NCBI GenBank assembly: GCA_003131925.1
Contig: PKWC01000174.1
Span: forward strand, 19,344 to 30,206
DNA: 10,863 nt
Direction of reading: 5' to 3'
Source of the DNA: Alphaproteobacteria bacterium
GTDB taxonomy: Bacteria > Pseudomonadota > Alphaproteobacteria > Micropepsales > Micropepsaceae
Positions 1 through 6,302 of this stretch are shown here, one piece after another. Position 1 is the stretch's first letter; every line of letters begins with the position of its first letter. The notes beneath the pieces were generated by a model. It made no database searches. It was not told the DNA's origin and worked only from the letters and a program-made list of their open reading frames with translations. The position numbers and the translations under genes are program-made.

Positions 1-940
1 CGCGCAGAGCGAGATCGCCGGCCGATTCGCCCAGGCGTTGGCGGGGCAAACGGAGCTTCAGACCATGCTGGCGGGGCGACTTGACGCGCTCGACCGGCGT
101 CTCGGCGACAGTCTCAAGGAAACCGCAAGCCGAACGGCCGAAACCCTGGGCGGGATTCAGACAAGGCTGAGCATCATCGACGAAGCCCAGAAGAACATTG
201 CCGCGCTTTCCGGCCAGGTCGTAAGCCTGCAGGAAATTCTCGCCAACAAGCAGGCGCGCGGCGCATTCGGCCAGCAGCAGATGGAAGCGATCATCGCCGA
301 CGCGCTGCCGCCCGCGCTCTATTCGTTTCAGGCGACGCTGTCGAACGGCAGCCGTCCCGATTGCCTGATCCGGCTGCCGAATGCCGCGGCGGCCATCGTT
401 ATTGATTCCAAGTTTCCGCTCGAAAGCATCGCGGCGCTTCGCGCGGCCGACGAGTCGGAACGCAAATCCGCTCTCGTGGCGGTGCGCGCCGACGTGCTGA
501 AGCATGTGAAGGACATCGCCTCGAAATATCTTATTCCCGGCGAGACCCAGACGCCGGCGATCATGTTCGTACCGTCGGAATCCATCTACGCCGATCTGCA
601 TGAATTCTGTCCGGACGTAATTCAGAAGGCGTTGCGCGAGCAGGTGGTTGTGGTTTCGCCGAGCATCCTCATGCTCGCAATCGTCACCATCCAGACGGTG
701 TTGAAGGATGCGCGCATGCGCGAGCAGGCGAGCCTGATCCAGAAGGAAGTGGGCCTGATGATGCAGGACGTGAAACGGCTGGTGGAGCGCGTGGGCGCGC
801 TCACGCGGCATTTCACCCAAAGCGAGTCCGATTTGAGGGAGATCGCGGTCTCGACGGAAAAGATCGTCAGGCGCGCTGCCTCTATCGAGGCAGTCGACCT
901 CGCGTCGGCAGAAATTGCGCAATTGACGGATAAGACCTAA
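1..940 (+). CDS. rmuC: RmuC family protein, 3' part (5' end outside window)
   Basis: The frame is open from base 2, so the gene starts upstream of the window; about 312 C-terminal residues are visible and end in TAA at 938-940. The first ~75 residues are a heptad-like, Gln/Leu/Ala-rich coiled coil (around LDALDRRLGDSL). The RmuC core follows: a segment resembling the family's RG-W-GE box (RGAFGQQQMEAII), then VIDSKFPLES, MFVPSESIYADL and VVVSPSILMLAIVTI, all in family order. RmuC proteins have a predicted PD-(D/E)XK-like nuclease core and are known in E. coli for limiting recombination at inverted repeats; the DSK motif seen here belongs to that core. The gene converges with the frameshifted HD gene, with a 154-base gap. 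There is no frameshift and GC is high, as in the rest of the chromosome. The TTG at 38 is only an internal codon, not a supported start. Confidence 0.9.
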   Translation, partial: AQSEIAGRFAQALAGQTELQTMLAGRLDALDRRLGDSLKETASRTAETLGGIQTRLSIIDEAQKNIAALSGQVVSLQEILANKQARGAFGQQQMEAIIADALPPALYSFQATLSNGSRPDCLIRLPNAAAAIVIDSKFPLESIAALRAADESERKSALVAVRADVLKHVKDIASKYLIPGETQTPAIMFVPSESIYADLHEFCPDVIQKALREQVVVVSPSILMLAIVTIQTVLKDARMREQASLIQKEVGLMMQDVKRLVERVGALTRHFTQSESDLREIAVSTEKIVRRAASIEAVDLASAEIAQLTDKT

Positions 941-1094
941 TCCACCCGACCGGAATTCGCGCGCTACTCCTCACCCGCGCCTGTAAGGTTGAGAAGTTTC
1001 CTCTTTGGCCCCTCTCCCCTTGTGGGCATTGATCAACAATGAGTCTCTGCACAAAAACTTAGGAGGCTGCGCAAAAAGGCCGAGGAGTGCCCAT
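941..1094. other. Intergenic region between convergent rmuC and HD gene
   Basis: No gene is supported here. The stretch holds two short words that recur in inverted orientation at 4608-4732 on the far side of the dcd/ywgA/HD block (969-981 and 1046-1059). It also holds an 11-base word CCCCTTGTGGG (1016-1026) that recurs inverted at 9259-9269. This looks like dispersed-repeat debris or an island border. No convincing terminator hairpin was found for either convergent gene. Confidence 0.5.
969..1059 (+). repeat. Left arm of imperfect inverted flanking repeat
   Basis: CCTCACCCGCGCC (969-981) and TCTGCACAAAAACT (1046-1059) each have an exact reverse-complement copy at 4720-4732 and 4608-4621. 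They are nested in the right order (outer with outer, inner with inner). The spacers differ (64 against 98 bases) and do not align by eye, so this is at most a degenerate inverted repeat. Such words could also be copies of a small dispersed intergenic repeat. Confidence 0.35.
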
Positions 1095-2409
1095 TTATCG
1101 ACCCGGGTGCCAAATCTTCTGTGCTTCGTCACGATCCTCATTGGTCATAAAATAGAATCTGCATCGAGCGCGAACTCTCGTCGGGATATCTGGCGCCACC
1201 TCGCCAATCGGTCTCGTCTGCACGCCGTCGACCTTGACCATGATGTTCCGCAAGAAGTCCTCGTCCAGTGCGCCGTAATATTTGAAACCCTTTTCTTTGC
1301 TGACATCGAGGTAAAACCAAATCCCTCTCTTCTCCAGTTGGTCACGAAAGTCGCTTGTGCGATTGCGGTCCATGTCCTTATTCGGGTCGTTTGGTTCGTA
1401 GCACTTCAGCGTTTCTCGCTTCAGGAAACGCAACGCAAACCTCGAGGAGGGGCCAAGATCACGCATCGACAGCTGCTTCAGAACGGTAACCACATCGACG
1501 TCGTCGAGACGAAGATAGTGCGCCAATCTTTCTTCCGGCTTCACGGAAAAGAAATCCAGTAAAGGGCTGACTATTCCGCTATCGCGCACCTTCGTTATGT
1601 CATTCAATGCATTCCTTAGGGCGAGTTCCACCAGAAATTGAATGCCACGGGTTGTCTTATGGAGGTATACAGATTCGTACAACTTCAGATAAGCCGAAAT
1701 ATAGTCTTCCAGAACCCCGAGCCCTTTCTGGACAACGACAAACGTGTGTCTTTTTTCGCCAGCTTCGACGCCATAGGCCACTTCCGCAATTCGCAAGCTA
1801 TCGAACAACCATTCGTGATCTATCTGTCCGACCTGAATTCCTGTGAAGTAGCGGTCACGGGTGAGAAAATCTAGTCGGTCGGCATCGAGTTGGCTGGACA
1901 CGATTGCGGAATATGGGTTGTTCGGAACGTCCTTTTCAAAGAACGCCACCACGGCATCGAAGAGGTCATGATTTCGCAATATTTCTCCGATTTCTGTCTG
2001 TTGAATTATCGCGCGCGTATATTCCTCGTGGCTAACATTCAGCTTTGCATGCTCTGAAAGCTCTTCAAAGACGAGAATATGGGCCGTGGCCTACGTCATG
2101 GAGGAGGACGGCCGCCAGCGTCGCTGCTCGCATCCGCTGATGGTACTTCTTGTCCCGAGGTAGTACCTCATTCCTCTCGAATACCTCGAACATCCTGCGC
2201 GCCATTTGCATGGCGCCAAATGAATGGGAGAGCCGAGAATGGGTTGCGCCAGGGTATACGAATTCGGAGAAGCCCAATTGTTTAATGCGACGCAATCGCT
2301 GCATGGGCTCGCTCTGGGCAATTTGCCACAGAACGGAATCGTACGGATCGGTAGAGGAGAATTTGATAAGATCGTGAACTGGATCACGAATCCTTTTATC
2401 TTTGTCCAT
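1095..2409 (-). pseudogene. HD-domain phosphohydrolase (YwfO/COG1078 dNTPase-like), frameshifted
   Basis: The product belongs to the HD-superfamily phosphohydrolases that include B. subtilis YwfO and the E. faecalis dNTP triphosphohydrolase EF1143; such enzymes cleave dNTPs to deoxynucleoside and triphosphate. The preferred start is ATG at 2407-2409 (IRDPVHD follows directly, as in the family), overlapping the upstream ywgA-like gene by 14 bases; an in-frame ATG at 2437-2439 is the alternative. Residues 1-112 hold the metal-site motifs: His57 in THSRLSH and His104-Asp105 in LLHDVGHGPYS. There the frame breaks (2071-2076) and a stop follows at 2065-2067. Skipping one base restores VFEELSEHAKLNV, which runs to TAA at 1095-1097 with further family motifs (SSQLDADRLDFLTRD, YESVYLHKTTR). 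Families normally read GP-[FY]-S-H-x-F-E, so two bases of a His codon appear lost. Repaired, it would encode about 438 residues. It is either a recent pseudogene or a sequencing error. Confidence 0.85.
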
Positions 2410-2914
2410 CCCCGCCCGCACCAATTTCCGCGAGTGCATTCAATAGACGCTTCGTGATTGCAAATTGGGCGCCACTCGAAAGAGCAGGCTTAATCCGCCT
2501 AGTCTCTTTCATTGCTCCGGCCTCGGACAAACCATGCATTGTGAAATATGCGACAGTAGACGCAACCTCCAATGAGGGCGTTGAATAGGCGGCCAGTGCC
2601 GCCGCCACTTTTGCCACCTTTGGGTCAGGCTTGTGTCTCGGCTTTCCGGAAAGCGAATACACCGTGATGAAATAGCCATTTGGCCCGATCTGCTCATCGT
2701 GCATATCGAGATCGCCAAACGTGGTGAGCACATCTAGCGCTCCGGCGATCTCATTACTGAAGACGCCAAAATGCCGAATGTTGAACTGCGCAGCGATAGG
2801 CGCATGACAATAATTGCAGAGAAAGGCGATCTTATGGATGCGCTTTTTCCCTCGCACCTCGTGGCCGGGGCTGACGGCCAACACCGATATGATTGCATCT
2901 TCCGGCGTTATCAC
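2396..2914 (-). CDS. YwgA-like small protein, partner of HD phosphohydrolase
   Basis: About 172 residues from the preferred start. The conserved-looking part is GKKRIHKIAFLCNYCHAP followed by FGVFSNEIAGALDVLTTFG and then a GYFITVYSLS strand. This resembles the pattern of YwgA (COG3432) and the related Panacea/DUF4065 fold: a basic GRxxLQK-like entry, a YGPYS-like turn, then Leu-rich helices. In B. subtilis ywgA lies next to ywfO, and here the same two partners are adjacent and overlapping, which supports the call. GTG at 2912-2914 is chosen because a GGAGAAG ribosome-binding site (2922-2928) lies 7 bases upstream. The longer GTG start at 2950 has no such site and would lie close to or before the predicted transcription start. 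A candidate LexA box is at 2969-2983. The biochemical role is unknown; a regulator, antitoxin-like partner or substrate adaptor of the HD enzyme is inference. Confidence 0.7.
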   Translation of the reverse strand: MITPEDAIISVLAVSPGHEVRGKKRIHKIAFLCNYCHAPIAAQFNIRHFGVFSNEIAGALDVLTTFGDLDMHDEQIGPNGYFITVYSLSGKPRHKPDPKVAKVAAALAAYSTPSLEVASTVAYFTMHGLSEAGAMKETRRIKPALSSGAQFAITKRLLNALAEIGAGGDGQR

Positions 2915-2952
2915 AGCCGTACTTCTCCCAAGGGGGCGAATCGATCTCACAT

Positions 2953-2958
2953 GCTATA
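2953..2958 (-). promoter_or_regulatory. Candidate -10 element of the ywgA-like/HD operon
   Basis: On the minus strand TATAGC lies 39 bases upstream of the chosen GTG start. The expected -35 zone (about 17 bases further up) falls inside the candidate LexA box, so repressor binding would block RNA polymerase. No good -35 hexamer is visible, so the call is weak. Confidence 0.35.
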
Positions 2959-2968
2959 CGAACTAGTG

Positions 2969-2983
2969 GAACAAATAAAGAAC
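2969..2983 (-). promoter_or_regulatory. Candidate LexA (SOS) box upstream of ywgA-like/HD operon
   Basis: The minus strand reads GTTC-TTTATTT-GTTC, an exact match to GTTC-N7-GTTC, the established LexA operator of alphaproteobacteria. It is the only exact match I found in the window. It lies 55 bases upstream of the preferred ywgA start and overlaps the likely -35 region. Eight fixed bases would occur by chance roughly 0.3 times in a window of this size counting both strands, so position rather than match alone gives it weight. A third GAAC on the plus strand at 2960-2963 lies just beside it. Confidence 0.55.
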
Positions 2984-2989
2984 AAAATG

Positions 2990-3043
2990 GAGCCGATGGC
3001 GGCTTGTGTATACCCGATTATACCCATCGCCATCTGACGGCTC
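2990..3043 (-). terminator. Long interrupted hairpin, probable dcd terminator
   Basis: GAGCC (2990-2994) pairs with GGCTC (3039-3043) and GATGGCG (2995-3001) pairs with CGCCATC (3028-3034), with a 4-base bulge. Inside, GTATA (3008-3012) pairs with TATAC (3019-3023) around a 6-base loop. On the minus strand the stem is followed by a T-rich stretch starting CATTTTGTTCTTTATTTG. It sits downstream of dcd and just before the ywgA promoter, so it fits a dcd terminator separating the two units. Confidence 0.5.
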
Positions 3044-3114
3044 TGGGGAACGGTTTCGGGGCGGCGTCGCTATGGTCGCGCGGTGAGTGCTGGGAACGGT
3101 AATTGCCTTTCTCA

Positions 3115-3169
3115 GCCGCCCCACCAAGAAGGGCGGCGTCCGGCTTGTCCCCTCCCGCAATAGAGCGGG
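3115..3169. repeat. Two small hairpins just downstream of dcd
   Basis: GCCGCCC (3115-3121) and GGGCGGC (3131-3137) form a perfect 7-bp stem with a 9-base loop. CCCGC (3154-3158) and GCGGG (3165-3169) form a 5-bp stem with a 6-base loop. Both lie within 80 bases of the dcd stop codon on its 3' side. They may stabilise or terminate the dcd transcript. Neither has a proper T-run, and no coding sequence is supported in 2951-3193. Confidence 0.35.
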
Positions 3170-3193
3170 CTCAAGTATGCCGTGCGCCCGGAT

Positions 3194-4365
3194 TCAGGCT
3201 GGCCACGGCTTGAAATGCTTGGCGAGCGCCACGCCCTGATTTTGGTAATTTGAGTGGATGTGCTCACCGTAGAGTCTATCAGGAGCCCCGCTCGCCAACT
3301 TGCTATAGTTTAGCCAGCCGACGATCTGGCCGTGCTCCAACATGAAGGAGACTCCATAGGAGCGCACTTCCAAGACTGCCTTACTGCCTTCTGCACGGCG
3401 GTTCTGGTAGCCAAACCCTGGATCAAAGAATCCCGCGTAGTGGACCCTGAACTCACCAGAGGACGAGTCGAATGGCACCATCTCCGCGGCCAAGTCGGGT
3501 GGTACGCCTACTTCTTCTCGTGTTGCGAGAATGTAGAAATCCCCCTTATCAAGGGGAAGGCGCCCGTCGACATCTTGAATTTTCTCCCAAAACTCGCGCG
3601 GGTCGTAATGGTCGATAAGCGCAACATTGATCGTGTCGGTCGTCTTCTTTGCCTTGTAACCGACGATGCTCCGGGGCCCGCGCCGCGCAGATCGATCGAT
3701 ACCGGAACATGTTGACCCCTGAGAGGCAACAAAGCCCCGTCCGGCTTTACAAGCTGTCCGGTCCTGTAAAGTTCGGCCAGCCCGCCCACCGTTCCGACCG
3801 GGAGCCCAGGGGATGTCCCGCGTAGGAACCGCAATTGATTGAGTCTGACGCCTTGCCGCACCACGATGCTGAATGTTTGCGGCGCGACTTCCAAATAGAG
3901 GGGGCCTTCATACCGGCGCCGGACGAAGTCAAATTGTGTGGCTTCATTGGTGATAAGACGGACCAGCACGTCCAACCGTCCCGTTGAGCTCTTGGGATTT
4001 GCAACACCCCACAGGCCGTTCAGCAGCTTGACGCTCTCCATTAGCTCGACGACGTAAACGACCCCGCTCTCAAGAACCGTTTCGTTCGTCAGGTCGATTT
4101 CCGTGCCTCTTAGCTGCTGGACGCGTTGCAGTACGGTGTTCTCCCCCGGGAGGAAGCTCGCTCTTACGCGCCACGCCTTTCGCCCAAGGCGTAGGTCGAT
4201 ACTGGCTGGTTGAATTTGATCGGCTTCGAACTCGACAGGCGCCACGATCTCGCCACGCCGCGCCATTTCGCGCAGGCCTTGATACGAGATCACTCCGTTG
4301 TAGCCCGCCCCAAGGGTGCTGGTATCATCCACAGGGAACAGTCTCAAAACACTCGTTTCGCTCAT
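3194..4365 (-). pseudogene. dcd: Two-domain dCTP deaminase (alphaproteobacterial DCD type), frameshifted
   Basis: dCTP deaminase converts dCTP to dUTP, feeding dTMP synthesis; this longer family (Pfam DCD) has two fused dUTPase-like domains. In the first domain ADQIQPASIDLRLG is followed by NPKSSTGRLD (residues 123-132) and then GPLYLEV, with Glu159 in the position of the catalytic Glu of E. coli Dcd. In the second, YAGFFDPGFGY is followed by KAVLEVRSYGVSFMLEHGQ and the usual SNYQxQG...KHFK end. The frame breaks after Gly232 (3668-3672). The 5' piece drifts to a stop at 3508, while slipping back one base restores GSIVGYKAKKTTDTINVAL and the second domain to TGA at 3194-3196. The simplest reading is loss of one base (GGAAGC to GGAGC). 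Repaired length is about 390 residues, slightly long because of some 20-25 extra N-terminal residues. The ATG at 4363-4365 has only a weak ribosome-binding site. It is a recent pseudogene or a sequencing error. Confidence 0.88.
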
Positions 4366-4532
4366 CCCACATTACCCGGCCAGCCCGCTAGGCCCGCGGA
4401 AAGGAATCTCATTTTCGAGAATTGTCCTAGTGGCGGGCGTGGGCGCAAGCGATTTTAGGTCCACAATTCTTCCTCGCATGACCAACAACCGGACGAATCG
4501 CCAAGCCACTGATCCGGGCTGCGCTTGGGTGG

Positions 4533-4562
4533 TTATCCACACAATCCACAGTCTGTGGATAC
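4533..4562. promoter_or_regulatory. DnaA-box cluster upstream of dcd
   Basis: TTATCCACA at 4533-4541 is an exact consensus DnaA box. CAATCCACA follows directly at 4542-4550 (two mismatches), and the minus strand of 4554-4562 reads GTATCCACA (one mismatch). The last two form a perfect inverted repeat ATCCACA-gtc-TGTGGAT (4544-4560). The sites lie about 170-200 bases upstream of the dcd start. DnaA is known to regulate nucleotide genes such as E. coli nrdAB, so a regulatory role for dcd is plausible. A full origin is less so. Confidence 0.5.
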
Positions 4563-4607
4563 CCCAACCTGTGGGCCGGCCAAGCCATGATCGGCTGATG
4601 GCATCAG

Positions 4608-4732
4608 AGTTTTTGTGCAGAATTCCTACTTGCACAATTATTCCTCTCCTTGGGCCACCTTATGTGCAAAGCCTCCGTCGTCGGAGAGGGATGCAGATAC
4701 GGGCAACGAATTCTGCTCTGGCGCGGGTGAGG
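4608..4732 (-). repeat. Right arm of imperfect inverted flanking repeat
   Basis: AGTTTTTGTGCAGA (4608-4621) and GGCGCGGGTGAGG (4720-4732) are exact reverse complements of 1046-1059 and 969-981. The same arm also contains TTGTGCA/TGCACAA (4613-4637) and a further TGTGCAAA word near 4663, so related short words recur within it. The arm lies between dcd and the DUF4337 gene. Confidence 0.35.
4673..4686 (-). terminator. Small hairpin downstream of the DUF4337 gene
   Basis: CTCCG (4673-4677) and CGGAG (4682-4686) form a 5-bp stem with a TCGT loop, about 70 bases past the DUF4337 stop codon on its 3' side. On the minus strand only GCTTTG follows, so it would be a weak terminator. Confidence 0.25.
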
Positions 4733-4754
4733 GGTGAACACGATGCGCTGCGAG

Positions 4755-5321
4755 CTACATCACATACGAAAGGCCGAGCAGCAGAATGCCGCATACGCCG
4801 AACGCCGTTGCGCCGAACGACAGCCAGCGGCGGCGGGTGATGATTGCGACTGTCGACATGGCGATGCCGATTTCAAACAACGTGGCCGCGCCGGTCAGCC
4901 AGTGATGGCGGCTCTCATGCGTCCGGCTTGCGGCGAGCAGCCTGTCGCGGTCGGACTCGTTCTCCGTCGCTTTCTCACGGTCTTTCGTCTGTTTGGCGCC
5001 TTCGTCCTTCGCCGTCTTGCGCCAGGCGTCGGCCTGCGCGCCACCAGAGGCGGCCGCGATCGTATAAAGGTGCCGCTTGATCCCATCGGCCTGGAACTCG
5101 CTCCAGACATCGGTCGCCTCGTCCTGGCGCAGAACCGCTTCGCTCGACGAGGTCAGCGCCTTTCCGCCTTCGATCGTTTCCAGGCTTCCGGCGACCGCGG
5201 CCAAGACCGCCAGAACGGCAACCGTGATGGCAACGCGGGAGATGAAAGGATCGTGTTCGTGTGCCGCGTGCTCGGCGTGTTCGGCGTGCTCATGCGCATC
5301 AAGTGCCGGATCGTGTACCAT
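4755..5321 (-). CDS. DUF4337 family membrane protein
   Basis: About 188 residues. A His/Glu-rich N-terminus (HEHAEHAEHAAHEH) leads to a first membrane helix (VAITVAVLAVLAAVAGSL). A soluble Lys/Glu/Arg-rich middle part follows, with a VWSEFQADGIKRHLY segment typical of DUF4337. Two more hydrophobic helices near the C-terminus (TLFEIGIAMSTVAIITRRRW, then TAFGVCGILLLGLSYVM) complete it. This layout and the WxxFQA-K stretch are the DUF4337 pattern; function is unknown for the family. The ATG at 5319-5321 is preferred because GGAGG lies about 5 bases upstream of it. The in-frame ATG at 5331-5333 has no ribosome-binding site and its codons contain that site. The His-rich tail could bind metal, which is inference. 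The gene is divergent from the DUF3574 lipoprotein gene with a short shared promoter region. Confidence 0.8.
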   Translation of the reverse strand: MVHDPALDAHEHAEHAEHAAHEHDPFISRVAITVAVLAVLAAVAGSLETIEGGKALTSSSEAVLRQDEATDVWSEFQADGIKRHLYTIAAASGGAQADAWRKTAKDEGAKQTKDREKATENESDRDRLLAASRTHESRHHWLTGAATLFEIGIAMSTVAIITRRRWLSFGATAFGVCGILLLGLSYVM

Positions 5322-5388
5322 TTGCCCCTCCATGTCGCGCGCACCGTATAAGGATGTGTGCGCGTCATCTCAAGCGGGGAGGGCAGGC

Positions 5389-5802
5389 ATGAAACGGGCA
5401 CTAAGCTGGGTGCTGCTTCCGGCTCTTGCGGGATGTGCATCGATGCGTGCGGAACCGCCGTGTCGCGCGCCCGCACAGCAGCCTCTCATCGTCATCGAAT
5501 TGTTCTTCGGCCGCGACATTGCCGGCCGCCAGCCTTTGACCGACAGCGAATGGTCCGCCTTCGCGGCTTCTACCGTCGCCACGGAATTTCCGGATGGATT
5601 TACGGTGATCGACGGCGAGGGCCAGTGGCTGGATCCGCATTCACATGCGCCCGTGCGCGAACGAAGCAAAATTCTGATCGTCTCCGTGGCGCGTGACGGC
5701 AATCTCGCGAGCAGAATCGCACGGATCAGCGATGCCTACAGAACCGAATTTCACCAGGAATCGGTGGGCGTGATGATCTACAACGCATGCGGCAGTTTTT
5801 AG
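5389..5802 (+). CDS. DUF3574 lipoprotein
   Basis: A 137-residue protein with a lipoprotein signal peptide: short basic start MKR, hydrophobic stretch LSWVLLPALA, lipobox LAGC with the acylated Cys at residue 16. The mature part shows the DUF3574 pattern: ELFFGRDIAGRQPLTDSEW, a FPDGFTVIDGEGQW segment, then RERSKILIVSV and a C-terminal SVGVMIYNACGSF. It is probably anchored to the periplasmic face of a membrane. The ATG at 5389 has a strong ribosome-binding site (GGGAGGG) 5-10 bases upstream, so the longer open frame reaching back to 5077 is ignored. A Cys pair (27 and the one near the C-terminus) might form a disulphide. Family function is unknown. Confidence 0.82.
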   Translation: MKRALSWVLLPALAGCASMRAEPPCRAPAQQPLIVIELFFGRDIAGRQPLTDSEWSAFAASTVATEFPDGFTVIDGEGQWLDPHSHAPVRERSKILIVSVARDGNLASRIARISDAYRTEFHQESVGVMIYNACGSF

Positions 5803-5814
5803 AATAGACGCGCC

Positions 5815-5839
5815 GGCCCCGCGTCACGGACACGAGGCC
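5815..5839 (-). terminator. Hairpin between convergent DUF3574 and Gly/His-rich genes
   Basis: GGCCCCGCGT (5815-5824) and ACACGAGGCC (5830-5839) surround a 5-base loop. Read as minus-strand RNA all ten pairs form, two as G-U wobbles, whereas the plus strand has two mismatches. This favours a terminator for the minus-strand Gly/His-rich gene. The tail is not T-rich. Confidence 0.45.
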
Positions 5840-5853
5840 AGCGGGATTGAGGC

Positions 5854-6228
5854 TCAGTAGCCGCAATATCCGTAATAGTAGTCGTAGGAGCTGCAGCCGT
5901 ATGGGTAGCCGTAGGCATACGGGTAGCCATAGAGCCCGACACCTACGCCCCATCCACCCCATCCGGGGCCGTACCAGCGACCGTGCCACCAGCCACCGCG
6001 GAATCCTCCGCGAAACCCGTTATGGAATCCCCCGTGAAACCCGCCGCTGTGGAACCCGCCGCCGTGGAAGCCGCCGCCGTGAAACCCGCCGCCGCCGCCG
6101 TGGAAGCCACCGCCCCCGTGCATCTGCGCCGCCGCCGGGGTAATCGCCAGCGAAATGCCTGCCCCGATCAAGCCTGCCAATGCGGCTCGTTTGGCAAGCG
6201 TTTTGAGCTTTTCTGAGAGTTTCAGCAT
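5854..6228 (-). CDS. Secreted Gly/His-rich repeat protein
   Basis: A 124-residue protein. Residues 1-35 form a classical signal peptide: basic start, hydrophobic GLIGAGISLAI, cleavage likely after TPAAA or AQ. The mature part is low complexity: about eight tandem GGGFHGG-type units, then RGG/WxG units, then Tyr-rich Gly-Tyr repeats ending in two Cys (CSSYDYYYGYCGY). No enzymatic domain is visible. Such short Gly/His/Tyr-rich exported proteins occur in many proteobacteria without an assigned function; regular His spacing makes metal or surface binding possible, but this is inference. The start at 6226-6228 is secure: AAGGAGAT (6235-6242, minus strand) lies 6-8 bases upstream. The upstream 191 bases to the TonB receptor stop hold terminators for that receptor, so the gene likely has its own promoter. 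Confidence 0.75.
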   Translation of the reverse strand: MLKLSEKLKTLAKRAALAGLIGAGISLAITPAAAQMHGGGGFHGGGGGFHGGGFHGGGFHSGGFHGGFHNGFRGGFRGGWWHGRWYGPGWGGWGVGVGLYGYPYAYGYPYGCSSYDYYYGYCGY

Positions 6229-6302
6229 CCTCGGATCTCCTTATCTTCTGCGCGCCCAAGCCTCGCCAGAACCTCCAATTTCGACCTGCACTGAGAAACG
6301 AA

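Larger units (their letters stand above)
4366..4754. other. 389-base non-coding region between dcd and the DUF4337 gene
   Basis: I support no gene here. From right to left it holds the 3' flank of the DUF4337 gene with a small CTCCG-tcgt-CGGAG hairpin (4673-4686), the right arm of the flanking inverted repeat, a 7-base inverted repeat TTGTGCA/TGCACAA (4613-4619 and 4631-4637), a DnaA-box-like cluster (4533-4562), and presumably the dcd promoter below 4530. A possible -10 (TAAAAT on the minus strand, near 4450) lacks a matching -35. Confidence 0.5.

Noticed and set aside
1005..1562. 185-codon plus-strand open frame
   Set aside because: It lies opposite the HD gene, has no ribosome-binding site and reads as its antisense shadow.
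1095..2439. The HD region as two separate genes (N-terminal 2065-2439 and C-terminal 1095-1979)
   Set aside because: The gap between them translates in the downstream frame without a stop and matches the family across the join, so this is one gene with a frameshift.
2963..3160. 65-codon minus-strand open frame between dcd and the ywgA-like gene
   Set aside because: It covers hairpins and the candidate LexA box, lacks a ribosome-binding site, and its translation has no domain features.
2071..3672. Programmed ribosomal frameshifting in the HD and dcd genes
   Set aside because: No slippery heptamer is seen at either site, the two shifts are of opposite type, and the HD site also lacks an expected His, which fits base loss better.
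4500..4570. Chromosomal or plasmid replication origin
   Set aside because: Only one perfect DnaA box, no AT-rich unwinding stretch nearby and no dnaA, hemE, parAB or rep gene in the window.
4372..4635. 87-codon minus-strand open frame upstream of dcd
   Set aside because: It spans the DnaA-box cluster and repeat arm, has no ribosome-binding site and no recognisable features.
4316..4840. 174-codon plus-strand open frame across the dcd/DUF4337 gap
   Set aside because: It overlaps the starts and ends of two well-supported minus-strand genes and is a low-complexity Arg/Pro-rich translation without domain features.
5077..5388. N-terminal extension of the DUF3574 protein
   Set aside because: The lipoprotein signal peptide and a strong ribosome-binding site place the start at 5389; the extension overlaps the DUF4337 gene in antisense.
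6030..6125. CRISPR-like or satellite repeat (repeating GCCGCCGTGGAA-type units)
   Set aside because: The units are short, contiguous and in frame; they code the GGFHGG repeats of the secreted protein.
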